Origin: Fervidobacterium sp. UBA5837
Lineage (GTDB): Bacteria; Thermotogota; Thermotogae; Thermotogales; Fervidobacteriaceae
DNA: 64,000 bases
NCBI GenBank assembly: GCA_002432805.1
Contig: DJGV01000007.1
Coordinates: 82,991-146,990, forward strand
Direction of reading: 5' to 3'
Shown here: in pieces, positions 1-7,553 of the stretch
How positions within the stretch are numbered: the first letter of the stretch is position 1
How the letters are laid out: every line of letters begins with the position of its first letter
Notes under the pieces: generated by a model
Database searches by the model: none
What the model was told of the DNA's origin: nothing
The model's input: the letters and a program-made list of their open reading frames with translations, nothing else
Translations under genes and position numbers: made by a program

Positions 1-1125
1 GCACAAAGACTCGTGCAAGATGGTAAAGCTTATGAAGTCTATGCATACCCAGAGGAAATAGAAGTGCTCAGAGATAAACTACTCGCAGAAGGTAAAGCGC
101 CACACTATACAAAAGAGATGCTCCAACCGTACAACACGGATGAGAGGAAGAGAGAATACGAAGAAAAAGGTATAACCCCCGCTATCTATTTTTCAATGCC
201 AAGGAAAGATTACGTTATAAGCGATGTGGTAAAAGGTGATGTCGTCTTTAAAGCAGGCAGCACCGGAGATTTTGCACTGTTGAGAAGCAACGGTATGCCG
301 ACGTACAATTATGCTTGTGTTATCGACGATGGACTGATGAAGATCACGCATGTGCTACGCGGTGATGATCACCTTTCCAACACCGTAAAGCAAGTTGCTT
401 TGTACGAGGCATTTGGATGGCCCACACCGATCTTTGGTCATGTGTCGATGATATTAGGGCCAGATGGTAGTAAGTTGAGTAAGAGACACGGTGCAACATC
501 CGTTGAGGAGTTCAAAAGTAGAGGATACCTTCCCGAAGCACTGGTCAATTTTCTAGCTCTCCTTGGATGGTCACATCCGGAGGGAAAAGAGATATTGAGT
601 AAAGATGAGTTGATATCGAGCTTTACACTGGATAGACTTGTGAAGAACGCCGCAATATTCAACCCAGAAAAGTTAAAGTGGATGAACGCTGAACACATAA
701 AGATGAAAGATATTGATGAACTGGTTCGGATCTCAAGGCAATTCATCAATGTAGATATAAATGATGAAAAGTTGAGAAAGATATTGATAGCCCTCAAGGA
801 TCGAATAGAGGAACTATCGCAACTTCCAGAAATGGCGGATTTCTTCTTCCACAAACCAACAAACCTACCTGAAAAAGCACCGGAAGCAATTGAAACTTAC
901 GACAATTTGTGCTTGGAGCTCGATAAGATTGAAGAATGGAATCAGGAAAATATATACGCAGCATTCAAAAATGTTATGAAAAGTGCAAAATTGAAGGGGA
1001 AAAACTTCTACATGACTTTAAGACAGATACTGACCGGTCGAATTGAAGGCCCTGAATTGATAGATATCATAGAGATATTGGGAAAAGATGAAGTTGTAGC
1101 ACGGATAAAAGCATTTTGCGGATAA
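1..1125 (+). CDS. gltX: Glutamyl-tRNA synthetase, 3' part (truncated by window edge)
   Basis: Class I aminoacyl-tRNA synthetase that charges tRNA-Glu (in some bacteria a paralogue charges tRNA-Gln). The frame is open from base 1, so the N-terminus with the HIGH motif lies outside the window and about 374 residues are visible. Seen: the glutamate-synthetase segment LRGDDHLSNT (about 355-385) and the KMSKS-equivalent KLSKRHG (about 471-491), followed by the helical anticodon-binding region. cysS follows after about 50 bases on the same strand, so the two are probably co-transcribed. Thermotogales can carry two GltX-type enzymes and I cannot tell which copy this is. Confidence 0.95.
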   Translation, partial: AQRLVQDGKAYEVYAYPEEIEVLRDKLLAEGKAPHYTKEMLQPYNTDERKREYEEKGITPAIYFSMPRKDYVISDVVKGDVVFKAGSTGDFALLRSNGMPTYNYACVIDDGLMKITHVLRGDDHLSNTVKQVALYEAFGWPTPIFGHVSMILGPDGSKLSKRHGATSVEEFKSRGYLPEALVNFLALLGWSHPEGKEILSKDELISSFTLDRLVKNAAIFNPEKLKWMNAEHIKMKDIDELVRISRQFINVDINDEKLRKILIALKDRIEELSQLPEMADFFFHKPTNLPEKAPEAIETYDNLCLELDKIEEWNQENIYAAFKNVMKSAKLKGKNFYMTLRQILTGRIEGPELIDIIEILGKDEVVARIKAFCG

Positions 1126-1174
1126 CATTGGTAGATATATAATTGCAAAGATAATTGCAGACGAGGTGATTGCG

Positions 1175-2587
1175 GTGATATACATCTCTGATACGTTAAC
1201 GAAGAGCAAGGTACCACTTGAAACGGGCCAGCCAAATGTTGTGAAGATGTACGTCTGCGGACCAACGGTGTACAACTACATTCACATCGGTAACGCAAGA
1301 CCAATGGTAGTCTTTGATGTATTCAGACGGTTTTTGGAATTTGTCGGATACAAGGTTGTAATGGCCCAAAATTTTACGGACATAGATGACAAGATAATAA
1401 ATCAGGCAAACGAATGGGGTGTAGATTGGAAGACAGTCGCTGATACGTTCATAGCCGAGTGCTATCACGATGCCCAACTGCTTGGCATAAGGACTGCAAA
1501 TTTCCATCCAAGAACGACTGATTTTGTTGAAGATATAATTAATGCTATAGCGAAGATGATAGATAATGACTTTGCATACGTAACACCGAATGGTGATGCG
1601 TATTTCAGCGTTCGGAAAGTAAACGACTATGGGAGATTGTCCGGGAAAAAGTTAGATGAACTAAGATCAGGCGCACGTGTCGATGTAAATGAACTAAAGA
1701 TTGATCCTCTCGATTTCGTACTGTGGAAATCCGCAAAACCCGGAGAACCCGTGTGGAATAGTCCTTGGGGAAAGGGAAGACCTGGGTGGCACATCGAGTG
1801 CTCTGTGATGTCACAGAAGCTATTAGGCGATATGTTCGATATCCATGGTGGTGGAGAAGACCTCATATTCCCGCACCATGAGGATGAAATTGCACAGAGC
1901 AAGGCACTCACGGGCAAGCCACCTGCACGGTATTGGATGCACAATGGCATGATCATCGCGCGTGGAGATAAGATGAGCAAATCTTTGAGAAATACTTTCA
2001 TGGTGCGTGAGGCTGTGAGAAAATTTGGAAAAGACGGTGTAAGGCTATTCCTTCTGTCCAAACATTACAGATCCCCCATGGAATTTTTCGATGCACCGCT
2101 TGATGATAGTTCTAAAGCAGCTGCGAGAGTGCATGCTACTTTGTATAGATTCACGGAAAAGTACAACTATCCGTTAGTGCCAAAGTACGATGAAGAGATG
2201 AATGATTATCAAACACGTTTCATAGAAGCACTATCCGACGATTTCAATACGCCGGTGGCACTTTCTGTGTTGTTCAACGTCGTCAGGGAACTCAATAAGG
2301 CGATGGACGATGGAAATGATGAACGAGCGCTAAAGATGTACCATCTTATCAAGAGAGTCTTTGGAAACATGTTAGGCATTTTTGATGGAGAGACGGATAA
2401 GGTGCAAAGGGTAGAATCAGAAGAAATGCAAACGCTCGATACTCTGATAAGAGGGATCATCGAAATGAGAAACAACTTCAGAAAGGAAAAGCAGTATGAA
2501 ATGGCAGATAAGTTGAGAAACTTGCTCGGTGAATCGAAAATTAGGCTTGTAGATACACCAGAAGGTACGAAGTACGAATTGTATTAA
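1175..2587 (+). CDS. cysS: Cysteinyl-tRNA synthetase
   Basis: Class I synthetase that attaches cysteine to tRNA-Cys. The HIGH-type motif HIGNARP is near residue 37 and KMSKS (GDKMSKSL) near residue 266. The zinc-site segments are visible: CGPTVYN near the N-terminus, then GWHIECS and the HGGGEDLIFPHHE block. About 470 residues, normal for the family. The GTG at 1175 is preferred because GAGGTG at 1163-1168 lies 6 bases upstream; the in-frame GTG at 1166 overlaps that site. Second gene of a gltX-cysS unit that ends in a hairpin terminator. Confidence 0.96.
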   Translation: MIYISDTLTKSKVPLETGQPNVVKMYVCGPTVYNYIHIGNARPMVVFDVFRRFLEFVGYKVVMAQNFTDIDDKIINQANEWGVDWKTVADTFIAECYHDAQLLGIRTANFHPRTTDFVEDIINAIAKMIDNDFAYVTPNGDAYFSVRKVNDYGRLSGKKLDELRSGARVDVNELKIDPLDFVLWKSAKPGEPVWNSPWGKGRPGWHIECSVMSQKLLGDMFDIHGGGEDLIFPHHEDEIAQSKALTGKPPARYWMHNGMIIARGDKMSKSLRNTFMVREAVRKFGKDGVRLFLLSKHYRSPMEFFDAPLDDSSKAAARVHATLYRFTEKYNYPLVPKYDEEMNDYQTRFIEALSDDFNTPVALSVLFNVVRELNKAMDDGNDERALKMYHLIKRVFGNMLGIFDGETDKVQRVESEEMQTLDTLIRGIIEMRNNFRKEKQYEMADKLRNLLGESKIRLVDTPEGTKYELY

Positions 2588-2651
2588 TTATATTAATTAT
2601 ATTAACTGAGATCAACCGGATAAATTGTGATTAGTATAGGAAAGGAAAATG

Positions 2652-2675
2652 GAGGCTGAATGCCTCTATTTTTTT
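2652..2675 (+). terminator. Intrinsic terminator after cysS
   Basis: Stem GAGGC (2652-2656) pairs with GCCTC (2662-2666) across a 5-base loop, followed by a run of seven T from 2669. The right arm touches the stop codon of the convergent chorismate mutase gene, so the two 3' ends share this hairpin. The stem is short, but the T-tract is good. Confidence 0.7.
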
Positions 2676-3064
2676 CCCCTCAAATTTTTTGCATCGTGAA
2701 TGTACACAAAATTCTGGGTTGTACTCTCGCAAATGAGGAGTATGCGTATGATTCTTTGTGGGGAGTTTTCAAACATCGCTTCTTGAAGGCACATGAGTGG
2801 AATGTCTTCAACAAGTAGCCCTTCACGTAGTGCAGTTGCAGGATTGAAACTTTTAATATCCGGTGTAACGGAAAACATCACCGATACGATGCGTTCAATA
2901 TCGTTTTGTGAGTTAATTTCATTCCACAACTCTACGACCTTTTTTCTTATCTCCTCTGGTTCATCACTCCCCAAAGAAGTCGCACCTCTGATACCTACTA
3001 TTTTGTAATTCTTCTTATCCATTTCTTCGTTGTCGCTTGTGGCTTTTTTGCTGTCTTTTTCCAT
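2666..3064 (-). CDS. aroH: Chorismate mutase, monofunctional AroH type
   Basis: Converts chorismate to prephenate, the committed step to Tyr and Phe. Matches the small trimeric AroH family: the GIRGATSL start of the fold with the active-site Arg, then SVTPDIKSFNPATALRE, then the CLQEAMF segment carrying the Cys and Glu of the active site, RIIRILL with a second Arg, and a FVYIHDAKNLR end with the conserved Tyr. The GTG at 3079 overlaps the ribosome site GGGAGAG (3077-3071); an ATG at 3064 (spacing about 7) or 3067 is more likely. A TATAAT lies just upstream on this strand. It is divergent from the aro/tyr operon whose TyrA uses its product; no pheA is in the window. Confidence 0.88.
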   Translation of the reverse strand: MEKDSKKATSDNEEMDKKNYKIVGIRGATSLGSDEPEEIRKKVVELWNEINSQNDIERIVSVMFSVTPDIKSFNPATALREGLLVEDIPLMCLQEAMFENSPQRIIRILLICESTTQNFVYIHDAKNLRGKK

Positions 3065-3112
3065 CATTATCTCTCCCACAAATTATACAAAGTATTGTAA
3101 AATCCAATGAAT

Positions 3113-3141
3113 TTGACAAAGGAAAAATTTTTTGATAAAAT
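3113..3141 (+). promoter_or_regulatory. Promoter of the aromatic operon leader
   Basis: Near-consensus sigma-70 type promoter: TTGACA at 3113-3118, a 17-base spacer, TAAAAT at 3136-3141. Transcription would start near 3148, about 30 bases before the leader peptide start codon. It lies back to back with the promoter region of the minus-strand chorismate mutase. Confidence 0.85.
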
Positions 3142-3177
3142 ACTCACAATTATTTGGCAAAAAAGAGGTACAAAGAT

Positions 3178-3306
3178 ATGCAAAATAGGTTAAACTCCAA
3201 GATGGTCCTTTTATCTCTTAACAACACAAATGAATATTATTACTATTATTGCTCGACACCCATTTTGGTGCCTTTGCGTTGTTGTAGAAAGAAGGTAAGG
3301 ACATAA
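3178..3306 (+). CDS. Tyrosine-rich leader peptide of the aro/tyr operon
   Basis: A 42-codon ORF starting at ATG 3178 with an AAGAGGT ribosome site 8 bases upstream and ending at TAA 3304-3306. Codons at 3235-3249 are TAT TAT TAC TAT TAT, five tyrosines in a row (peptide ...NNTNEYYYYYCSTP...). There is no Phe or Trp codon. Right after the Tyr run begins the left arm of a long antiterminator, and 17 bases after the stop begins a terminator. It sits directly upstream of aroF-tyrA. By analogy with the classical trp, his and phe leader peptides, stalling at Tyr codons when charged tRNA-Tyr is low should permit read-through. The role is inference; the codon run and hairpins are direct observations. 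Confidence 0.88.
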   Translation: MQNRLNSKMVLLSLNNTNEYYYYYCSTPILVPLRCCRKKVRT

Positions 3307-3329
3307 GCAAAGGTTCCAAAAAGGGTGTC
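3255..3329 (+). promoter_or_regulatory. Antiterminator hairpin of the Tyr attenuator
   Basis: Bases 3255-3277 pair with 3307-3329 without any bulge: 20 Watson-Crick pairs and one G-U out of 23 positions, mismatched only at 3262/3322 and 3269/3315. The right arm contains 3323-3329, the 5' arm of the terminator, so the two structures exclude each other. The left arm begins 6 bases after the last Tyr codon. A ribosome stalled on the Tyr run leaves it free to pair, whereas a ribosome that reads on to the stop at 3304 covers both arms. Confidence 0.85.
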
Positions 3330-3356
3330 TACTTTTAGTAGACACCCTTTTTTATT
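3323..3356 (+). terminator. Attenuator terminator upstream of aroF
   Basis: Perfect 10-base-pair stem 3323-3332 with 3338-3347 (GGGTGTCTAC / GTAGACACCC), loop TTTTA, preceded by five A and followed by TTTTTTATTAT. It is a strong intrinsic terminator between the leader peptide and the first structural gene, so it acts as a transcriptional switch and not as the end of an upstream gene. Confidence 0.92.
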
Positions 3357-3421
3357 ATACCATCGTATCATCAAATTTTGTCAAATCAAAATCATTCTAA
3401 GAAAAGCGGAGGTGGAAATAC

Positions 3422-4441
3422 ATGGTCATCGTAATGGAGGAAAATGCCACACAAGAAGATATCGAAAGAGTGATAGAAAAGGTCGTCGAGGTTGGGTTCA
3501 AGGCACATCCGGATAGAGGTGAGAATCACACGATCATAGGCGTTGTGGGAGAAGGGGACAGAGAGTATATTTTGAACAACATCGGTACTTTTCGAGGTGT
3601 TGAAAGGGTTGTAGAGATCACGCAACCATTCAAGCTTGCCAGTCGGACGTTTAAACCCTCCCCATCCGTTTACGACATAAACGGTGCGAGGATCGGTGGT
3701 GATAATTTCTGCGTCATCGCGGGGCCTTGTGCTGTTGAAACACGTCAGCAGGTGCTTGAAACGGCACACTTTCTAAAAGAAGAGGGAATCAAGTTTTTGA
3801 GAGGCGGTGCATATAAACCCAGAACCTCTCCGTACTCATTCCAAGGATTGAAGGAAGAGGGCCTCGAGATACTGAAAGAAGCCTCACAAGAAAGTGGTCT
3901 AAGGATCGTAACTGAAGTGATGGATACTAGAGAGGTAGAGCTCGTTTCAAAGTATGCAGACGTGCTCCAGATTGGTACAAGAAACATGCAAAACTTCTCA
4001 CTTCTCAAAGAAGTTGGAAAAACAGACAAACCTGTATTACTCAAGCGAGGTCAATCTGCAACTTATAGAGAGCTATTGATGGCGGCCGAGTACATAATAT
4101 CCGAAGGAAACAATCAGGTAATTCTGTGTGAAAGAGGTATCAGAACGTTCACTGACGAAACGCGCAATACATTGGACATCAGTGCAATTCCCATCGTGAA
4201 GAGATACAGCCACTTACCGATCATAGTGGACCCAAGTCATGCATCAGGTGATTGGAGATACATAATTCCGCTATCAAAGGCCGCAGTCGCCGCAGGTGCT
4301 GATGGGCTGATAGTGGAGGTGCATCCTGATCCTCGGAATGCACTTTCCGATGGCAATCAGTCGCTCAATTTCGAGCAATTTCATGAGTTGATGTGTCAAG
4401 TCAGGAAGTTGCTGCAAGTCGAAGAAAAGGTATTATCGTAG
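3422..4441 (+). CDS. aroF: 3-deoxy-7-phosphoheptulonate (DAHP) synthase with N-terminal regulatory domain
   Basis: First enzyme of the shikimate pathway: phosphoenolpyruvate plus erythrose 4-phosphate gives DAHP. 339 residues, the size of the Thermotoga maritima enzyme. Residues 1-66 form the ferredoxin-like domain that in that enzyme binds Tyr and Phe for feedback inhibition. The barrel follows with the metal Cys at about 103 (VIAGPCAVE), GGAYKPRTSPYSFQG, the Lys of LLKRG, the metal His in DPSHASG and the Glu of EVHPDP. The ATG at 3422 has GGAGGTGG 6-7 bases upstream. First gene after the Tyr attenuator, so tyrosine probably acts both on expression and on activity. Confidence 0.97.
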   Translation: MVIVMEENATQEDIERVIEKVVEVGFKAHPDRGENHTIIGVVGEGDREYILNNIGTFRGVERVVEITQPFKLASRTFKPSPSVYDINGARIGGDNFCVIAGPCAVETRQQVLETAHFLKEEGIKFLRGGAYKPRTSPYSFQGLKEEGLEILKEASQESGLRIVTEVMDTREVELVSKYADVLQIGTRNMQNFSLLKEVGKTDKPVLLKRGQSATYRELLMAAEYIISEGNNQVILCERGIRTFTDETRNTLDISAIPIVKRYSHLPIIVDPSHASGDWRYIIPLSKAAVAAGADGLIVEVHPDPRNALSDGNQSLNFEQFHELMCQVRKLLQVEEKVLS

Positions 4442-4497
4442 ATTTGATTAGGTGCAATTGGGTCTAATATAGTGATTGCTATAGTGAAAGGTGTGCG

Positions 4498-5364
4498 ATG
4501 GAGATGCTCTTTGAGAATGTATTCATAATTGGTACTGGATTGATAGGAACCTCACTTGCGCTAGCGATGAAAAGCAGTGGAGAAATTAGAGAGATACAAG
4601 GATATGATGTCAACAGTGAACATGTAGTCAAAGCGCTTGAACTCGGTGGTATCGATAGAATTGGTCAACTTAAAGATATCGATGCATGTGACTTAGTGGT
4701 CTTGGCAGTACCTGTCGAAGGGGCAAAGGATGTGCTTGGACGTATATTTCCATTCCTTAAAGAGGGCACTGTGGTAACGGATGTCGGAAGTACAAAGCGT
4801 GAGATCATAAAAGCTTTCGAGAGCCTGCATCGATGTATGAAAGATAAAAATGTCAATTTCATAGGTGGCCATCCGATGGCGGGATCTGAAAAGTCTGGGC
4901 CTGATGGAGCAATTCAGAATTTGTTCAAAGGCAAAACTTATGTGCTGGTAAGAACACCAAGTTGCAACGATGAGATGTTCGAAAAGTTTAGGGTACTTGT
5001 TACAAAGATGGATGCATCGCCCATTGAAATGGACGCAGAACTCCATGACCGCATAGTCTCCGTGACAAGTCACTTGCCACAAGTCGTCTCCTATATATTG
5101 GTGCAAACTCTAATAGATTACGCACGCGAAGATGAACGATATGTGAGCTTGGTTGGAAGCGGTTTTAGAGACACAACAAGGCTTGCAACCAGTATACCAG
5201 CAGTGTGGATCGATATCTTCAAACAGAATAAAGATAACTTAACGGACGTACTAAATCATTTTCAAGCGCAGATAGAATGGTTCAAAGGTATGATTGAAAC
5301 GGAAAGGTACGAGGAGTTGAATGAAAGTGTAACGAAGATAGTATCTTTCAAAGAAAAGTTGTAA
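4498..5364 (+). CDS. tyrA: Prephenate dehydrogenase
   Basis: Oxidatively decarboxylates prephenate to 4-hydroxyphenylpyruvate with NAD(P), the Tyr-specific step. 288 residues. The Rossmann motif GTGLIG lies near residues 12-17, and the catalytic His is in GGHPMAGSEKSG at about residue 125. The HLPQVVSYIL helix region and FRDTTRLA are typical of TyrA. No fused mutase or ACT domain, in line with a separate aroH. It follows aroF by 56 bases. Its position as second gene behind a Tyr-codon leader fits the pathway logic. Confidence 0.96.
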   Translation: MEMLFENVFIIGTGLIGTSLALAMKSSGEIREIQGYDVNSEHVVKALELGGIDRIGQLKDIDACDLVVLAVPVEGAKDVLGRIFPFLKEGTVVTDVGSTKREIIKAFESLHRCMKDKNVNFIGGHPMAGSEKSGPDGAIQNLFKGKTYVLVRTPSCNDEMFEKFRVLVTKMDASPIEMDAELHDRIVSVTSHLPQVVSYILVQTLIDYAREDERYVSLVGSGFRDTTRLATSIPAVWIDIFKQNKDNLTDVLNHFQAQIEWFKGMIETERYEELNESVTKIVSFKEKL

Positions 5365-5398
5365 AATGGGAGCCTAAGGAAAGGAGGTGGAGAGTACC

Positions 5399-6691
5399 GT
5401 GCGCATGAGAATATCACCATGTGAAAGTATAAATGCTGAGATAACTGTACCGGGAGATAAGTCGATCTCGCACAGGGCATTGATGATAGGCGCGATCGCA
5501 AATGGGAAGACGCAGATTCGAAATTTCCTCGATTCTGACGATACGTCTGCAACGATGGAGATTCTGCGTGCAATGGGTATAGAGATAGAGAGAAAAGAGA
5601 ATGAAGTCATTGTCGAAGGTAAGGGACTGTACGGATTAAGCGAGCCGGATGGCGTGCTCGATGCAAGGAATTCGGGCACAACGATGCGCTTACTCTTGGG
5701 CCTTTTGGCTGTGCAGAATTTCTACGCTGTGATCACGGGAGATGAGTCACTGAGAAAGAGGCCAATGAAGAGAGTAATTGAACCGTTAGCGAAGATGGGT
5801 GCGCAATTTTTTGGGCGGCAAGGTGGCTCACTTGCCCCCATAACGGTGATTGGGAATCAAAATCTCAGACCCATCACGTACAAAACACCAGTAGCAAGTG
5901 CACAAGTTAAGTCTGCCATCTTACTCGCCGGATTGTACGCAGATGGCGATACGACGGTCATGGAACGTGCAAAATCGAGAGACCACACGGAACGTATGCT
6001 GAGATGTTTCGGTGCCCAAGTTTATGAAGAAGACACTTCTGTGACAATCCATGGGATTGCCAATAAGCTTGAGGCAAAGGAGATCTTTGTGCCGGGAGAC
6101 ATTTCTTCTGCTGCGTTTTTCATCGTAGCTGGATTGATAACAAAAGACTCCAAGTTAGTCATCAAGGACGTGGGACTGAATCCGACGAGAACTGGCATCC
6201 TCACTGTGCTTAGAGAAATGGGTGGAGACATAAGTGTTGTGAACGAGAGGATAATTAACTATGAACCGGTGGGAGATTTGATAGTGAGGAGCAGTGAACT
6301 GAAAGGTATCGAGGTCAAGAGTGACACCATTCCACTACTCATCGATGAGATACCGATACTTGCTATAGCTGCCAGCCAAGCAAGTGGAAAGACAAGTATT
6401 CGAGATGCACAGGAGTTAAGATACAAAGAGACCGACAGAATACGAGCGATCACCACTGAATTGAGAAGGCTCGGTGTAGAAATCGAAGAGAGGCAAGACG
6501 GATTTGATGTGGTTGGTAGACAGGAAATAAAGGGAAACTGTACGTGCGAGAGTTACAAGGACCATAGAATAGCAATGTCACTCGCCATAGCGGGCCTTAT
6601 AGCACAAGAACCGATCGAAATCAATGACTTTGAATGCGTCAGCATTTCCTTTCCAAATTTCGCAGATATACTGAATTCATTCGATGGTTGA
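5399..6691 (+). CDS. aroA: 3-phosphoshikimate 1-carboxyvinyltransferase (EPSP synthase)
   Basis: Transfers the enolpyruvyl group of PEP to shikimate 3-phosphate. Family landmarks: PGDKSISHRAL near the N-terminus, LDARNSGTTMRLL, PVASAQVKSAILLAGL, PGDISSAAFFIVAG, the DEIPILA block and LRYKETDRI, then DHRIAMSLAIAGL at the end. About 430 residues, full length. The frame is open upstream to a GTG at 5387, but that lies inside AAAGGAGGTGG; GTG 5399 (or ATG 5405) is the better start. 34 bases behind tyrA. Confidence 0.96.
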   Translation: MRMRISPCESINAEITVPGDKSISHRALMIGAIANGKTQIRNFLDSDDTSATMEILRAMGIEIERKENEVIVEGKGLYGLSEPDGVLDARNSGTTMRLLLGLLAVQNFYAVITGDESLRKRPMKRVIEPLAKMGAQFFGRQGGSLAPITVIGNQNLRPITYKTPVASAQVKSAILLAGLYADGDTTVMERAKSRDHTERMLRCFGAQVYEEDTSVTIHGIANKLEAKEIFVPGDISSAAFFIVAGLITKDSKLVIKDVGLNPTRTGILTVLREMGGDISVVNERIINYEPVGDLIVRSSELKGIEVKSDTIPLLIDEIPILAIAASQASGKTSIRDAQELRYKETDRIRAITTELRRLGVEIEERQDGFDVVGRQEIKGNCTCESYKDHRIAMSLAIAGLIAQEPIEINDFECVSISFPNFADILNSFDG

Positions 6692-6722
6692 ATAGAGAAT
6701 GGTAAGAATCGAGGTGGGGAGG

Positions 6723-7511
6723 TTGAAGAAATTTGGTCTTTTGGAATATCCGGAAAAGATGAGCCTTTCGAGCAGAGTTTTCAATCTCTACTTTGCCAAG
6801 GCAGGTATAGATGCAACGTACGAAGATATTGTATTAACGCCACAGCAGTTCGATGAAAAAGTCGACGATTACATAGCTTCTTACGATGGGCTCAACGTGA
6901 CTGTCCCTTTCAAAGGTCAGATTTTAAGACACGTCACACCTGTCGAAGATGCATTGAAGTGCCATGCTGTCAATTGTATATTCCAACGGAAGGGATACAA
7001 CACGGATTGGTTGGGTTTTTACAACTCGCTTACATCCATTAACGTAGAAGGTCCCATCTTGCTACTTGGTGCAGGTGGAGTAAGCAGGGCGATACTGTAT
7101 GCACTCTGCAAAATGGGACATAAGGAAATCCTCTTGTGCAACAGAACAATGGAGAAGGCATTGCAAGTCAAGGAAGATTTCTCCGAAGAATGTGAGATCA
7201 TCGTCGAATCGTTCGAGGATTTGAAAGATGTTCTTAAAGACGTGAAAACATTCATAAATGCAACATCAATAGGTATGTTCGGTGAGTTGTTCGATTTGAA
7301 CGTCGATGATCTATCTCACCTGTCGCTCGTGTACGATGTTGTGTACAACTACACACCACTGCAAGAGATGGCCAATGAAGTTGGTATCACATGTGTGGAT
7401 GGAAAAGCGCTTTGGTATCACCAAGCGGTGGAGAATTTGAAAATCTGGGATGTCTACGAGGAAAAGATATTTAAGGAATGTTTCGAGCAAATTGTCGATG
7501 CTGAGTCATGA
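6723..7511 (+). CDS. aroE: Shikimate dehydrogenase
   Basis: Reduces 3-dehydroshikimate with NADPH. The catalytic Lys is in NVTVPFKG and Asp in NTDWLGF; the NADP-binding glycines are in LLGAGGVSRA and the ribose loop is NRTMEKA. The ending YQAVENLKIW is typical of Thermotogales AroE. The N-terminal substrate motif is unusual: EYPEKMSLSSRVFN replaces the usual GxPxxHSxSPxxHN, keeping Ser-x-Ser but losing the Gly and His. TTG 6723 is preferred, with GAGGTG 6 bases upstream; ATG 6699 would add eight residues but has no good ribosome site. Close behind aroA. Confidence 0.9.
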   Translation: MKKFGLLEYPEKMSLSSRVFNLYFAKAGIDATYEDIVLTPQQFDEKVDDYIASYDGLNVTVPFKGQILRHVTPVEDALKCHAVNCIFQRKGYNTDWLGFYNSLTSINVEGPILLLGAGGVSRAILYALCKMGHKEILLCNRTMEKALQVKEDFSEECEIIVESFEDLKDVLKDVKTFINATSIGMFGELFDLNVDDLSHLSLVYDVVYNYTPLQEMANEVGITCVDGKALWYHQAVENLKIWDVYEEKIFKECFEQIVDAES

Positions 7512-7553
7512 ACGTGGAAAAGGGAAAAAAGATATGCAAAAGAAGGTGAGAAA

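Noticed and set aside
438..854. 138-codon antisense frame in gltX
   Set aside because: Shadow of gltX; Ser/Ile/Phe-rich as expected from the reverse of Lys/Glu-rich codons, with no ribosome site.
2583..2606. TTAATTATA repeats after cysS
   Set aside because: Two short AT-only units; too simple to tell from chance in an AT-rich gap.
3148..3421. T-box riboswitch as an alternative for the aroF leader
   Set aside because: I find no AGGGTGG-like T-box bulge sequence or stem I specifier loop; a translated ORF with a Tyr run and a matched antiterminator explains the region better.
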